50,767 bases of DNA, from NCBI GenBank assembly GCA_030835825.1, contig JAURRA010000025.1, forward strand, positions 1 through 50,767, read 5' to 3'. A program made the position numbers and the translations under genes. Positions 32,332 to 42,337 of the stretch are shown piece after piece. The DNA comes from Flavobacteriaceae bacterium. GTDB lineage: Bacteria; Bacteroidota; Bacteroidia; Flavobacteriales; Flavobacteriaceae. Under the pieces are notes generated by a model, which saw only the letters and a list, made by a program, of their open reading frames with translations, was not told the origin of the DNA and searched no databases. Position 1 is the stretch's first letter. Each line of letters opens with the position of its first letter.

Positions 32332-32844
32332 TTATTCTCCTATAACAACTTTCGGGAATCTAATCACCTTATCGCCAAGGGCATACCCTTTTTCAAGAAC
32401 ATCAATGATCTTGCCTTTCAGGTCTTCATTTGGTGCTGGTATTTGGGTTACCGCCTCATGGTGATCTGCGTTGAAAACATCGCCCACACCGACCTCAACA
32501 ACAACTAGGCCCTTAGATTTGAGCGTGTCATTGAGTTTGTTTTGAATTAAACTTACTCCTTCTAATAAGGCTTTTTCTTCGGTTTTGGCGATTTCTGATT
32601 GCGCCCTGTCAAAATCATCGAGTACTGGCAACAAGGAAACCATAACTTCTTGGTTAGCCGTCTTGTATAATTCAATTCGTTCTTTTATTGTTCTTTTTTT
32701 ATAGTTCTCAAACTCCGCAAATAGTCTTAAAAATTTATCCTTTTCTTGGGCTAAGAGATCCTCCACATTTGGTGACGTGTCCTCAGTTACCTCATCGACT
32801 TGGTCTGAGACTTCTTCATTATCCTTAAGCTGCTCGTCTTTCAT
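32332..32844 (-). CDS. grpE: Nucleotide exchange factor GrpE
   Basis: A 170-aa GrpE, the ADP/ATP exchange factor for DnaK. The N-terminal 40 residues are acidic and disordered (MKDEQLKDNEEVSDQ), followed by a long coiled-coil helix (LLAQEKDKFLRLFAEFENYKKRT) and the beta domain with VEVGVGDVFNADHHEAV and LEKGYALGDKVIRFPKVVIG. ATG 32844 is preferred: the longer frame upstream has no homology and covers the promoter. A well-formed promoter precedes it, and dnaJ follows. Confidence 0.95.
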   Translation of the reverse strand: MKDEQLKDNEEVSDQVDEVTEDTSPNVEDLLAQEKDKFLRLFAEFENYKKRTIKERIELYKTANQEVMVSLLPVLDDFDRAQSEIAKTEEKALLEGVSLIQNKLNDTLKSKGLVVVEVGVGDVFNADHHEAVTQIPAPNEDLKGKIIDVLEKGYALGDKVIRFPKVVIGE

Positions 32845-32870
32845 TTTAACTTTATTTTTTTCTTTACATT

Positions 32871-32904
32871 CAAATTTACTGCCATAGCGCATAAAGTGCC
32901 AAAA
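32871..32904 (-). promoter_or_regulatory. grpE-dnaJ promoter (-33 TTTTG, -7 TAAATTTG)
   Basis: On the minus strand TTTTG (32904-32900) and TAAATTTG (32878-32871) are spaced by 21 bp, an acceptable match to the Bacteroidota housekeeping promoter. The predicted leader is about 20 nt. No CIRCE-type repeat is visible. Confidence 0.6.
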
Positions 32905-32912
32905 TGTCACTT

Positions 32913-33842
32913 TTAATTTTCAGCCAAATGACTTAGGGCTTCATCGATATATAAATAATCAAATTTGAAATCTTTCTCCAATAAAACTTTAGGAGAAACC
33001 CGTGAGCCATTCAATACAATTTCACTCATTTCTCCCAAGACAGTTTTTAACACAAAACTGGGTACTGCTGGTAACACAATTTTTCTGTGAACAGACCTCG
33101 CAATCGCCTCAACAAACAATTTGTTAGATAATGGATTTGGTGCTACGCCATTAATTACTCCTGATAGTTTCTCGTCTAAAACGAAATTAAATACCCGCGT
33201 CAAATCATGGATGTGAATCCAAGATTGCCACTGATTACCAGCTCCCATAGGGGATAAAACGCCCCATTTCGCCAAAGGTTTTAACTTCTTCAAAACACCG
33301 CCATCATTGGACAACACCAATCCTATTCTTATTTTTGACAAGGTGACACCTAAGGAGTTGAAAATGTTTGCCGAGGCCTCCCATTCGGCTACAATAGACT
33401 GCAAGAACCCATTAGGCTCCTCTGTTTGAAAGGATTCGTCAAAAAAGAGATCACCACCATCAGGATATATGCCAATTGCACTCGCACAAATAATATGTTT
33501 CACCTGATTTGGGGTGTTACTCAGGCTTTCAAAAAGTGTTTCATTGGAAGAAATCCGACTGTTAATAATAGCATACTTCGCTCGATCATTCCAACGTTGG
33601 TCAATAGATGCTCCTGCCAAATTTATTACCACACTGACACCATCTAGGGCAACTGGATCTATCTCACCTAGCATTGGATTCCAATAAAAGGCCTGCATTT
33701 CGGTAGTTGAAATTAACTTGTCTTTGGACGTAGTAAGAAAATTGATTTTCCAGCCTTGTTTCTGGAAATAATCACTTAACGCAGTGCCAATGAGACCCGT
33801 GGCCCCAGCGATTAAAATTTTATGTTCTCTGTATTGTTTCAC
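32913..33842 (-). CDS. TIGR01777-type epimerase (SDR39U1 family)
   Basis: A 309-aa atypical short-chain dehydrogenase. The NAD(P)-binding start KILIAGATGLIGTALSDYF and the family's NLAGASID and ASAIGIYP segments are clear, as is the C-terminal DUF1731 part (GSRVSPKVLLEKDFKFDYL). Members are called YfcH/SDR39U1 and the reaction is unknown. Initiation is at GTG (33842); no better upstream start is seen. The gene lies between mnmD (12 bp upstream) and grpE, with the grpE promoter after its end. Confidence 0.9.
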   Translation of the reverse strand: MKQYREHKILIAGATGLIGTALSDYFQKQGWKINFLTTSKDKLISTTEMQAFYWNPMLGEIDPVALDGVSVVINLAGASIDQRWNDRAKYAIINSRISSNETLFESLSNTPNQVKHIICASAIGIYPDGGDLFFDESFQTEEPNGFLQSIVAEWEASANIFNSLGVTLSKIRIGLVLSNDGGVLKKLKPLAKWGVLSPMGAGNQWQSWIHIHDLTRVFNFVLDEKLSGVINGVAPNPLSNKLFVEAIARSVHRKIVLPAVPSFVLKTVLGEMSEIVLNGSRVSPKVLLEKDFKFDYLYIDEALSHLAEN

Positions 33843-33854
33843 CGCGCAAAAGTA

Positions 33855-34541
33855 CTATTTCTTTTTAGAGGCTCGCAACATTTCTCTCTTACCTGGTGGA
33901 CCTGGCAAACGTTCTACTTCTAAGCCTACTTCTTGCAAGGCTCTTCGGACACTTCCCTTAGCAGAGTAGGTTACCAAAACACCCCCCGATTTGAGGGAAG
34001 TCGCCATTTTTTGAAACATATGAACGGTCCAAAGTTCTGGTTGTACTCTAGCTCCAAAAGCATCAAAATAAATCAAGTCATAAGTCTCTTTGACACTAAT
34101 GGATTCAAATGTAGAATGAACTTTAGTTAATTTAAAATTTGGGGCTAAATCAGCTGGCTCATTCCATTTTGCTTTATGCATCGCCCGAAAAATATCAGCT
34201 TTAGAAATCACTGTTAATTCAATGTAATTTAAAGCTCCAATTAATTCACTATTTACAGGAAATGCCTCAACACCATCATATAAAACAAAAAAGTCTGGTA
34301 GATCATTAGCTAAAAAAGTGAGCCAAGCGTTCAAGCCAGTTCCGAATCCAATTTCAAGGAGATGGCATTGAACAGATTGTGGATTTTGAGACTTCCAAAA
34401 TCTTAAACCGTTGTGAATATAAACATGCTTGGCTTCATTAATAGCTCCATGGGTGGAATGGTAATGCTCATTCCAAGATGGGATACCAATTGTTGAAGAC
34501 CCGTCAGCTGTAATTACAATATTTCTCTCTAGTTTTTTCAT
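33855..34541 (-). CDS. mnmD: tRNA (mnm5s2U34) methyltransferase MnmD
   Basis: A 228-aa SAM-dependent methyltransferase corresponding to the MnmC2 half of E. coli MnmC, which finishes 5-methylaminomethyl-2-thiouridine at the tRNA wobble position. The SAM motif is LEIGFGTGLNAWLTF (about 62-76), the catalytic-domain motif is DLIYFDAFGARVQPELWT, and VTYSAKGSVRRALQEVG precedes the end RLPGPPGKREMLRA. The FAD-oxidase half is absent, as in other stand-alone MnmD proteins. Confidence is high from motifs and length. Confidence 0.92.
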   Translation of the reverse strand: MKKLERNIVITADGSSTIGIPSWNEHYHSTHGAINEAKHVYIHNGLRFWKSQNPQSVQCHLLEIGFGTGLNAWLTFLANDLPDFFVLYDGVEAFPVNSELIGALNYIELTVISKADIFRAMHKAKWNEPADLAPNFKLTKVHSTFESISVKETYDLIYFDAFGARVQPELWTVHMFQKMATSLKSGGVLVTYSAKGSVRRALQEVGLEVERLPGPPGKREMLRASKKK

Positions 34542-34639
34542 ATTAGGTCATTTAGGCCACAACGAGGGACACCCCCCGGATCAATTGCTAAAGTGGTTAA
34601 ATTACCTTAGCTTTACACTCTCAAAACCAAACAAAATTA

Positions 34640-35704
34640 ATGCATAATAATTTAGTGATTTCGGTAAATAAAAACCCTCAATCCAAAATCGATTCGGTCG
34701 ACTTTGGCAATCTTAATTTTGGGGCCATATTTTCCGATCATATGTTTGTGTGCGACTATCTGGAAGGTCAATGGCGGCATCCAAAAATCGTTCCCTACCA
34801 ACCGCTAAGTGTTGATCCCTCGTCACGGGTTTTTCATTATGGTCAGGCCATTTTTGAGGGTATGAAAGCCTTTAAGGACGAACAGGATCAAATTTTTCTT
34901 TTCAGGCCAGAAGATAATTTTGTGAGATTTAATAAATCTGCCAAACGTTTAGCCATGCCCGAGATTCCAAAAGAAATATTTATCGAAGGTCTCAATGCCT
35001 TGGTGCGATTGGAAGAACAATGGGTCAAAAGCGGTATGGGACTATCTTTATATCTCAGGCCATTTATGATCGCCACAGATACAGCGATTTCCGCAGCCCC
35101 ATCAAATAATTATAAATTTATCATCATCACTTCGCCAGCTGGAGTTTATTACCCCGGAGAAGTTCGGGTTTTGATCGCTGAAAAATTCAGCCGAGCGGCT
35201 GATGGCGGTGTTGGATCAGCAAAGGCAGCAGGCAATTATGCCGCTCAATTTTACCCAACTGTATTGGCACAACAAAGGGGATTTCAACAAGTGATATGGA
35301 CAGATTCTAACTCTCACCAATTTGTTGAAGAAGCTGGAACAATGAACGTTTTTTTCCGAATTGGTGACACCTTGTTAACAGCGCCAATCAGCGACCACAT
35401 TTTGGATGGAATCACTCGAAGAAGTATTTTACAATTGGCGGAGGATATGGGTATTCCGACAGAAGTGAGAAGAATTTCCGTAGAGGAAATTAAAGCAGCT
35501 GCCCGAAATGGGCAACTCAAGGAAATATTTGGCGCTGGCACAGCAGCGGTTATTAACCCAATTTGCGGATTTGAACACGCTAATGAAGCTTTTGAATTGA
35601 AAATGATTGAGAATTCCTATGCCACCATTCTTAAAAAGAAATTAACCCATATTCAACACAATTGTGCTGAAGATCCTTATCAATGGAGACAACTTGTCCC
35701 TTAA
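34640..35704 (+). CDS. ilvE: Branched-chain amino acid aminotransferase
   Basis: A 354-aa fold-type IV PLP aminotransferase that interconverts Leu/Ile/Val and their keto acids. PLP lysine lies in GVGSAKAAGNYAAQ (about 192-205). Other marks: FHYGQAIFEGMKAF, YLRPFMIAT, VEEAGTMNVFF and DGITRRSIL, all typical of type II BCAT. It is a lone rightward gene. Its TAA stop shares bases with the stop of the convergent pyrophosphohydrolase (TTAA). Confidence 0.95.
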   Translation: MHNNLVISVNKNPQSKIDSVDFGNLNFGAIFSDHMFVCDYLEGQWRHPKIVPYQPLSVDPSSRVFHYGQAIFEGMKAFKDEQDQIFLFRPEDNFVRFNKSAKRLAMPEIPKEIFIEGLNALVRLEEQWVKSGMGLSLYLRPFMIATDTAISAAPSNNYKFIIITSPAGVYYPGEVRVLIAEKFSRAADGGVGSAKAAGNYAAQFYPTVLAQQRGFQQVIWTDSNSHQFVEEAGTMNVFFRIGDTLLTAPISDHILDGITRRSILQLAEDMGIPTEVRRISVEEIKAAARNGQLKEIFGAGTAAVINPICGFEHANEAFELKMIENSYATILKKKLTHIQHNCAEDPYQWRQLVP

Positions 35705-36093
35705 TCTTTCTCGTTTAGCACCGCAGCAATATCAGGCTTAAAATAGTTAGGCCCCTTAAGTACCTTCCCGTCCTCTCGGTAAATAGGTCGCCCATCTGCC
35801 CCCAATTTACTCATATTACTGGATTGAATAACATTGAAAACCTCCTCAATTTTATACTGCAAACCATGCTCAATAATAGTCCCGCACAGAATATAAAGCA
35901 TATCTCCAAGGGCGTCTGCCACTTCGACCAAATTACCCTCATTAGCTGCCTCCAAGTACTCTTCATTTTCCTCCTGCATCAGGTCGAAACGCAATTGGTG
36001 TTTTCTTGAACCGATATGGGCTTTTGGCTCTTCGAGATAATCTAGGTTGAAGGATTTATGAAAAGTTTTTACTGCTTCTATTTTTTGTTTCAT
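35701..36093 (-). CDS. MazG-like NTP pyrophosphohydrolase
   Basis: A 130-aa all-alpha NTP-PPase family protein. The metal-binding pattern EENEEYLEAANEGN and VEVADALGDMLYILCGTI (ExxE ... ExxD) is complete. The tail GRPIYREDGKVLKGPNYFKPDI resembles phosphoribosyl-ATP pyrophosphohydrolase-like members. Likely a house-cleaning enzyme that hydrolyses noncanonical nucleotides; the substrate is unproven. It follows the SDR gene by eleven bases. Confidence 0.88.
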   Translation of the reverse strand: MKQKIEAVKTFHKSFNLDYLEEPKAHIGSRKHQLRFDLMQEENEEYLEAANEGNLVEVADALGDMLYILCGTIIEHGLQYKIEEVFNVIQSSNMSKLGADGRPIYREDGKVLKGPNYFKPDIAAVLNEKD

Positions 36094-36104
36094 CTTATAA
36101 GGTT

Positions 36105-36821
36105 TTACATAATTTTCTTAATTAACCACGAAGGCACAATCTTTAACACCCCGGCAATCAAAACCCAGCGCTTAGAGATGTAAACCTGTCTTCTTTTGCA
36201 TTGAATAGCTCTATAAATTTGACGGACAGCCTTATTCAAGGGTGACATCCAAAAAATAGCATCCCCAAGAGCCATTCGGGTGTCCACATAGCCAGGGCGA
36301 ATATCAGTGACATATACTTTGCCAGAAGCAATTTCTTTGGATTTCAGATAAAGAGATTCGAGGTAATTTACTTGAAAAGCTTTTGATGCAAAATAGGCCG
36401 GTGAGTGCCTATTTCCTCTGAGGGAGGCAATTGATGAAATTCCCACCAAATGGCCAAATCCCTGTTTTTTGAATAGCAAAAAACTCAAATCATAAATCTT
36501 GGTGGCAGACCAAACATTGGTCGAGATGGTGTCGCTTTCCATTTCCCATATCAAATTAGGATTCTCATAGCCAATTCCGGCACAATGCACAATCAAATCG
36601 ATTGATCCAAAATCTCGGATCATCTGGCCAAAATGACTTTCAATCGCTGTCAGATCTTGTATATCAAATGTATGGTAAGACAATTGAGGGAACTCAGCGC
36701 ACAATTTTTTGAGCAATTCTTCCCGACGACCTGTTATCTTGACCCTATATCCGTCTTGAGAAAGACGAATGGCCAATTCTCGTCCAATTCCCGAAGATGC
36801 TCCAAATACCACTGCGTTCAT
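36105..36821 (-). CDS. Short-chain dehydrogenase/reductase
   Basis: A 238-aa classical SDR with NAD(P) motif VFGASSGIGRELA at its N-terminus, HCAGIGYENP, catalytic Ser in VGISSIASLRG and the Tyr-x3-Lys in YFASKAF. DIRPGYVDTRM follows. The C-terminus is basic and hydrophobic (WVLIAGVLKIVPSWLIKKIM), suggesting membrane association. ATG 36821 starts right at the Rossmann strand, as expected. Substrate unknown. Confidence 0.9.
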   Translation of the reverse strand: MNAVVFGASSGIGRELAIRLSQDGYRVKITGRREELLKKLCAEFPQLSYHTFDIQDLTAIESHFGQMIRDFGSIDLIVHCAGIGYENPNLIWEMESDTISTNVWSATKIYDLSFLLFKKQGFGHLVGISSIASLRGNRHSPAYFASKAFQVNYLESLYLKSKEIASGKVYVTDIRPGYVDTRMALGDAIFWMSPLNKAVRQIYRAIQCKRRQVYISKRWVLIAGVLKIVPSWLIKKIM

Positions 36822-36864
36822 TCCGATAAAAATAACTATTTTTAACGACATTCAACGAACCAAT

Positions 36865-37050
36865 ATGTTTAGTCAAGGTCAAATTCTTTTTGGAATAATT
36901 TTCGCCATCTCATTCATCTGTTTAGCTGTAATGGCCTATCGCAAAGATGCCGTTCTTCACAAGAAATACTACAGAGGGAATCTGTGGGTTTTAGTAGCTT
37001 TCATTTCCTTTATAGGTTTAATTGCATGTATTAAATTTTTTCTAGGATGA
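36865..37050 (+). CDS. 61-aa two-helix membrane protein
   Basis: A 61-aa protein with two membrane segments (ILFGIIFAISFICLAVMAYR, then LWVLVAFISFIGLIACIKFF) joined by a basic loop DAVLHKKYYRGN. I recognise it only as a small conserved-type Bacteroidota membrane protein without a named function. Its TGA overlaps the crcB start (ATGA), implying translational coupling. The starts of this gene and of the divergent SDR are 43 bp apart. Confidence 0.75.
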   Translation: MFSQGQILFGIIFAISFICLAVMAYRKDAVLHKKYYRGNLWVLVAFISFIGLIACIKFFLG

Positions 37051-37418
37051 TCAAAGGACTCTTTTTTGTCTTTGTAGGAGGTGGATTGGGAAGCGTTATT
37101 CGTTTTTTAATTGGGAGGAGTTGGAATCAGAACATTCCGTTAGGCACATTTGCTGTCAACGTGATTGGCAGCCTTCTAATTGGTTTGGCAATGGGTTATT
37201 TTCTTAGGGAAGGCACAAGTCAAAACAACATCCATCTATTGTTTGTGGCGGGTTTTTGTGGTGGGTTCACGACCTTTTCTGCTTTTGCTATTGAGAACTA
37301 TTTATTCCTAAAAAATGGAGATATTCTTCATTTTGCGACCTATGCACTGTTGAGTTTGGCTGTTGGAATTATGGCGGTAATATTAGGTGTTTTTCTCAGT
37401 AAGTTTATTCCTTCGTAA
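37047..37418 (+). CDS. crcB: Fluoride efflux channel CrcB/Fluc
   Basis: A 123-aa membrane protein that exports fluoride as a dimeric dual-topology channel. Signatures: FVGGGLGSVIRFLIGR, LGTFAVNVIGSLLIG with the conserved Asn, and GFCGGFTTFSAFAIEN with the phenylalanine and Thr-Thr-Phe track. Four helices are visible. The gene overlaps its upstream partner by four bases and the convergent DUF1684 gene by 14. No fluoride riboswitch is recognisable in the short leader. Confidence 0.94.
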   Translation: MIKGLFFVFVGGGLGSVIRFLIGRSWNQNIPLGTFAVNVIGSLLIGLAMGYFLREGTSQNNIHLLFVAGFCGGFTTFSAFAIENYLFLKNGDILHFATYALLSLAVGIMAVILGVFLSKFIPS

Positions 37419-38004
37419 ACTTTTTTACCCCAGCTTTTATTTCCCTTGTCAAATAATTCTGAAGTGGAACAAGAGGACAAGAATACTCTGAATTATACGC
37501 GCAGTAAGGATTATACGCCTTGTTGAAGTCTAGGGAAATGGTGTCCGTTGATGGAATATCAAGATCCATATATCGCCCGCCTCCATAGGTTTCTATTCCA
37601 TTGGTTTTATCTAAGAAAGGAAGAAACAAATGATTGGCATATGCCTCAGTCTGCATTAATCTTTCACTTTGATAAACTTCCAACGCATAAGCTTGACCTT
37701 CAATCTTGAAGTCTAAAATTCCAAAAATCCGATATTGGTCAATCCGCACGCGAGTGGTAGGCATATCAAACCAATCTGAATCTGGTGTTCTAGTCAAAAC
37801 AGCGTCTACTACATAGGTGCTATCAAAAGGAAAAAAATCTAAACCCTTGAAACTTTTTAAGTCAGACTCAGTAAGAGGTGATGTTGTTGCATCTTTGAAC
37901 TCGGCATTTAATTCCTTTTGAAAAACAGTTTCTTGACTGGCAGCATGGCGTTGGTCTCCACATGACATTATGCTTAAAATTACAACAAATAATAGCTTTT
38001 TCAT
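37405..38004 (-). CDS. DUF1684 lipoprotein
   Basis: A 199-aa protein with a lipoprotein signal (LLFVVILSIMSC). The body matches DUF1684: LKSFKGLDFFPFDSTY, the central GILDFKIEGQAYALEVYQS, GGGRYMDLDIP and the conserved FNKAYNPYCAYNSEYSCPL near the C-terminus. The family has no established function. It starts one base after the end of icmF and ends inside crcB. Confidence 0.88.
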   Translation of the reverse strand: MKKLLFVVILSIMSCGDQRHAASQETVFQKELNAEFKDATTSPLTESDLKSFKGLDFFPFDSTYVVDAVLTRTPDSDWFDMPTTRVRIDQYRIFGILDFKIEGQAYALEVYQSERLMQTEAYANHLFLPFLDKTNGIETYGGGRYMDLDIPSTDTISLDFNKAYNPYCAYNSEYSCPLVPLQNYLTREIKAGVKKFTKE

Positions 38005-38005
38005 A

Positions 38006-41000
38006 TTACATGTTTCTTCTGTACTGACCTCCTACCTCAAATAAGGCATGCGTGATTTGTCCCAAAGAACAGAATTTACATACTTCCATCAATGCTTCAA
38101 AAATATTATCTCCTGCTATGGCCCTTTGATGAAGATTCAGCAGTAATTCTTTGGAATCAAAGTGATGGTGTAAAGCTCTTAAAGTTTGGATTTGATCTTG
38201 CTTTTCTTCTTCGGTAGCTCGAATTACCTCGGCTGGTAAAACAGTTGGACTACCTTTACTACTCAAAAAGGTATTTACGCCAATTATGGGGTATTCTCCA
38301 GAATGTTTCAAAGTTTCATAGTGCAAACTCTCCTCTTGAATTCTAGATCGCTGGTACATGGTTTCCATAGCTCCTAGAACTCCTCCTCGTTCAGTAATGC
38401 GATCGAATTCTAGAAGAACAGCCTCCTCTACCAAATCAGTCAGTTCTTCAATAATAAAAGAGCCTTGAACTGGGTTTTCGTTTTTGGCCAAGCCAAGCTC
38501 TTTATTGATAATTAATTGAATGGCCATCGCCCGGCGTACTGACTCCTCTGTTGGTGTTGTAATGGCTTCGTCATAGGCATTGGTATGCAAAGAATTACAA
38601 TTGTCGTATATGGCATAGAGCGCTTGCAAGGTGGTGCGGATATCATTAAAGTCAATCTCTTGAGCGTGTAAGCTGCGACCTGAGGTTTGAATGTGATATT
38701 TTAGCATTTGTGCACGCTCGTTAGCGTTGTATTTTTTAGCCATGGCTTTGGCCCAAATTTTTCTCGCTACCCTACCGATGACCGCATATTCAGGATCAAT
38801 ACCGTTGGAAAAGAAAAAAGAAAGGTTTGGCCCAAAATCATCGATCGACATGCCTCGACTCAAATAATATTCGACATAGGTAAAACCATTGGAAAGTGTC
38901 AAGGCCAATTGTGTGATTGGGTTAGCGCCAGCCTCCGCAATATGATATCCTGAAATTGACACCGAATAGAAATTTCTTATTTGATTCTCAATAAAATACT
39001 CCTGCACATCTCCCATCAATCGCAGAGCGAATTCCGTAGAAAAAATACACGTATTTTGTGCTTGATCTTCTTTTAAAATATCGGCTTGAACTGTCCCGCG
39101 AACTTGTGAAAGGGTTTTTTGTTTGATCTGGTTGTATACGTTTTTTGGCAATACTTGGTCGCCAGTAACACCTAACAGCATTAAACCCAGTCCATCATTA
39201 CCGTCAGGCAAATCGCCATTGTAAATCGGCTGTTTACTGCCCTTGGACTCAAAAATTGAATTAATTGTTTCGCTTATTTCTGCTTCTAAATTATTTTCTT
39301 TGATGTACAATTCACATTGTTGATCAATTGCGGCATTCATAAAAAAGCCCAATAACATAGGCGCTGGACCGTTAATCGTCATACTTACGGAGGTCATGGG
39401 GTCTATCAAATTAAACCCTGAATAGAGTTTTTTAGCATCATCCAAACAACAGATACTAACGCCAGCATTACCTATTTTTCCATAAATGTCTGGCCGTTCG
39501 TCGGGATCATTGCCATAAAGAGTTACACTGTCAAATGCTGTTGATAATCGTTTAGCCGGCATGGCCTTGCTCACATAGTGAAACCGCTTGTTTGTTCTTT
39601 CCGGGCCACCTTCCCCAGCAAACATCCTGGTAGGATCCTCTCCTGTTCGTTTAAAAGGATACAATCCAGCAGTAAAAGGGAAAGACCCAGGCACATTCTC
39701 TTGAAGCATCCATTGCAACAAATCACCCCAGGCCTCATATTTGGGCAGTGATACTCTCGGTATATCATTGTGGGAGAGGGATTTGGTGTGGGTTTCAATT
39801 GAAATTACTTTGCCACGAACTTTAAAGTCATATTGAGGAGATTTGTATTTCGCTTTGACAGATTCCCAGTTCAATAATATTTCCCAATAATGGGGATCCA
39901 AGTCTAATTTAATTTTCGAAAAATGAATCAATAGGGCATTTACCGTTTCCTGATCTACTGTATCCAGTTTATGGTCTCCCTTTAGAGCTATTCCCGCAGG
40001 TGATTTGATTGGCAAATGACCTGAAATAGCATAAACCGATTGGTAAATACCGAACAGTTTTTGAGCAATCGAAGCCTGTTCCTTTACCCTATCATTATAG
40101 TGTCGAATTGATTCTGTAATTTCCGATAAATACCTGACTCTAGATGGGGGTATTACAAACCTATTCTCGTCAGGAACCGATGGCATTTCTAAACTGGATT
40201 CAAATTTGCCAGAGACTTTTTTATTGAGTAGTGACATCAAATGACCATAGAGAACATTCATGCCATGGTCGTTAAATTGAGATGCCATCGTTCCATAAAC
40301 TGGGAGCATATCGTCATTTTCATCCCATAAATTGTGATTTCTTCGGTATTGTTTTTTGACGTCTCTTAATGCGTCCAAAGCACCTCTTTTATCAAATTTA
40401 TTGATGGCTACAACATCCGCAAAATCGAGCATATCAATTTTTTCGAGCTGCGTTGCTGCACCAAATTCGGGTGTCATGACATATAGGGACACATCGCTAT
40501 GCTCCAATATTTCAGTATCGGATTGACCGATACCTGAGGTCTCTAAAATAATCAAATCGTACTGAGCAACTTTCAATACAGACAACGCGTCATTGACATG
40601 CTTGGACAAAGCCAAGTTGGATTGACGGGTAGCCAGGCTTCTCATGTAGACCCTAGAGTCATTGATAGCATTCATACGAATCCTATCACCCAGAAGCGCT
40701 CCTCCAGTTTTTCTTTTCGAGGGATCAACAGAAACAATTCCAATGGTTTTGTCAGGAAAATCACGTAAAAACCGTCTGACCAATTCATCGACTAAGCTTG
40801 ACTTACCAGCACCGCCTGTGCCGGTGATGCCCAGAACTGGAGTGTCTGATTGTTCCGCATCATTTCTAACTTCTGCTATGGTCAAAGCATGTTTTACTGG
40901 AAAATTTTCAGCGGCTGAAATTATTTGAGCAATCGCAAGTGGATTTTTTTCTTTGATTTTTAACCACGCATCTCCGATATCATCTCCTAACGGAAAATCC

Positions 41001-41428
41001 GATTTTTCGACCAAATCGTTAATCATACCCTGTAAACCCAATTCTCTACCATCGTCGGGAGAGTATATGCGGGTAATACCATAATCCATCAATGCTTTTA
41101 TTTCAGCTGGAAGAATTACACCTCCACCTCCTCCAAAAATTTTGATATGACTTGCCCCTCTTTCATGAAGCAAATCATGCATGTATTTGAAATATTCATT
41201 GTGCCCGCCCTGATAAGACGTCAAGGCAATAGCATTGGCATCCTCCTGAATGGCCGTGTTGACCACCTCGTCGACACTTCGATCGTGTCCCAAATGAATT
41301 ACCTCAACGCCAGTTGATTGAATAATCCGCCGCATGATATTAATTGCGGCATCGTGCCCGTCAAAAAGTGAGGCCGCAGTGACGATACGAATTTTATTCT
41401 TTGGTTGATAGGGTTTTACAGAATGCAT
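38006..41428 (-). CDS. icmF: Fused B12-dependent acyl-CoA mutase IcmF
   Basis: A 1140-aa single-chain enzyme. Residues 1-140 form the cobalamin domain ([17 protein letters not shown] with Asp/His of the base-off motif). Residues 190-400 form a MeaB-like G-protein chaperone (Walker [13 protein letters not shown] about 200-211; AINKFDKRG). The mutase TIM-barrel follows ([37 protein letters not shown]). This three-part order is that of IcmF, isobutyryl-CoA mutase fused, which interconverts isobutyryl-/n-butyryl-CoA or related acyl-CoAs; the YPF stretch differs from the methylmalonyl-CoA mutase site. It is likely to act in branched-chain amino acid breakdown. The DUF1684 gene follows after one base. 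Confidence 0.93.
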   Translation of the reverse strand: MHSVKPYQPKNKIRIVTAASLFDGHDAAINIMRRIIQSTGVEVIHLGHDRSVDEVVNTAIQEDANAIALTSYQGGHNEYFKYMHDLLHERGASHIKIFGGGGGVILPAEIKALMDYGITRIYSPDDGRELGLQGMINDLVEKSDFPLGDDIGDAWLKIKEKNPLAIAQIISAAENFPVKHALTIAEVRNDAEQSDTPVLGITGTGGAGKSSLVDELVRRFLRDFPDKTIGIVSVDPSKRKTGGALLGDRIRMNAINDSRVYMRSLATRQSNLALSKHVNDALSVLKVAQYDLIILETSGIGQSDTEILEHSDVSLYVMTPEFGAATQLEKIDMLDFADVVAINKFDKRGALDALRDVKKQYRRNHNLWDENDDMLPVYGTMASQFNDHGMNVLYGHLMSLLNKKVSGKFESSLEMPSVPDENRFVIPPSRVRYLSEITESIRHYNDRVKEQASIAQKLFGIYQSVYAISGHLPIKSPAGIALKGDHKLDTVDQETVNALLIHFSKIKLDLDPHYWEILLNWESVKAKYKSPQYDFKVRGKVISIETHTKSLSHNDIPRVSLPKYEAWGDLLQWMLQENVPGSFPFTAGLYPFKRTGEDPTRMFAGEGGPERTNKRFHYVSKAMPAKRLSTAFDSVTLYGNDPDERPDIYGKIGNAGVSICCLDDAKKLYSGFNLIDPMTSVSMTINGPAPMLLGFFMNAAIDQQCELYIKENNLEAEISETINSIFESKGSKQPIYNGDLPDGNDGLGLMLLGVTGDQVLPKNVYNQIKQKTLSQVRGTVQADILKEDQAQNTCIFSTEFALRLMGDVQEYFIENQIRNFYSVSISGYHIAEAGANPITQLALTLSNGFTYVEYYLSRGMSIDDFGPNLSFFFSNGIDPEYAVIGRVARKIWAKAMAKKYNANERAQMLKYHIQTSGRSLHAQEIDFNDIRTTLQALYAIYDNCNSLHTNAYDEAITTPTEESVRRAMAIQLIINKELGLAKNENPVQGSFIIEELTDLVEEAVLLEFDRITERGGVLGAMETMYQRSRIQEESLHYETLKHSGEYPIIGVNTFLSSKGSPTVLPAEVIRATEEEKQDQIQTLRALHHHFDSKELLLNLHQRAIAGDNIFEALMEVCKFCSLGQITHALFEVGGQYRRNM

Positions 41429-41509
41429 AAGGCCATTTTTGTTTCGGAGGTTAAAATTACGGATTTCTCAAGTATTCCCAACACCATGTGTGGAGGAGCA
41501 GCCCATAAA

Positions 41510-42334
41510 TCAGTCTGATATACCTTGGAGAAATTGCGACATTTGATCCTGAATCAGCTGGGCTTGATGCCTGGCTGACTCAGCAAAATCGGCCCTATCA
41601 CTAGCATAAAGTATACCCCGTGAAGAATTCACCAGAAGCCCTACATTTGGAGTCATTGCCTCACGACAAACTGCTTCCAGACTACCGCCTTGTGCTCCAA
41701 CACCGGGAACTAGAAGAAAACTATCTGGTAATTCTCTGCGAATTTGGCCTAATTGTTCCGTCTTAGTAGCTCCAACCACATACATCAATCTATGGCTGTT
41801 TTGCCATAGCTTGGAAGTCCTTATAACTTTTAAAAACAAGGCTTCGGAATCATCAGTTTTAGTTTGGAAATCGACCGCACCCTGGTTGGAAGTCAAAGCT
41901 AAAAGAATGGCATATTTGCCGTCAAAAGTCAGAAAAGGCTCCACCGAATCGGCTCCCATATAGGGTGCTATGGTGACGCTATCAAAACCCAAGGTGTCAA
42001 AAAATGCTTTTGCATATCGCTCGCTTGTATTCCCAATATCGCCCCTTTTAGCATCTGCAATGGTGAAATGATCGGGATATTTTTCATTGAGATAAGCTAT
42101 AGTTTTCTCTAAGGCCATCCACCCTGTTACCCCATGTGCTTCATAGAATGCCGTATTGGGTTTATAGGCCACGCATAGATCATGTGTAGCGTCAATAATG
42201 GCTTTGTTAAATGCAAAGATGGGATCTTCTTCCTGCAACAAATGTGAAGGTATTTTAGCCATATCAACATCCAATCCGATGCATAAAAAGGATTGTTTCT
42301 TAAAAATTTGTTCGGTGATCTTCTGACTGGTCAT
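41510..42334 (-). CDS. pyrF: Orotidine 5'-phosphate decarboxylase (type 2)
   Basis: A 274-aa TIM-barrel enzyme making UMP, the last step of pyrimidine synthesis. The catalytic motif is [20 protein letters not shown] (about 92-111), with [14 protein letters not shown] at the start and [12 protein letters not shown] near the phosphate-binding end. Length fits the longer PyrF type 2. The ATG is three bases after the prfA stop, so the two form an operon. Confidence 0.95.
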   Translation of the reverse strand: MTSQKITEQIFKKQSFLCIGLDVDMAKIPSHLLQEEDPIFAFNKAIIDATHDLCVAYKPNTAFYEAHGVTGWMALEKTIAYLNEKYPDHFTIADAKRGDIGNTSERYAKAFFDTLGFDSVTIAPYMGADSVEPFLTFDGKYAILLALTSNQGAVDFQTKTDDSEALFLKVIRTSKLWQNSHRLMYVVGATKTEQLGQIRRELPDSFLLVPGVGAQGGSLEAVCREAMTPNVGLLVNSSRGILYASDRADFAESARHQAQLIQDQMSQFLQGISD

Positions 42335-42337
42335 GAA

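Noticed and set aside
36822-37046. Fluoride riboswitch upstream of crcB
   Set aside because: The 43-bp gap before the small membrane gene is too short, and no riboswitch core is recognisable.
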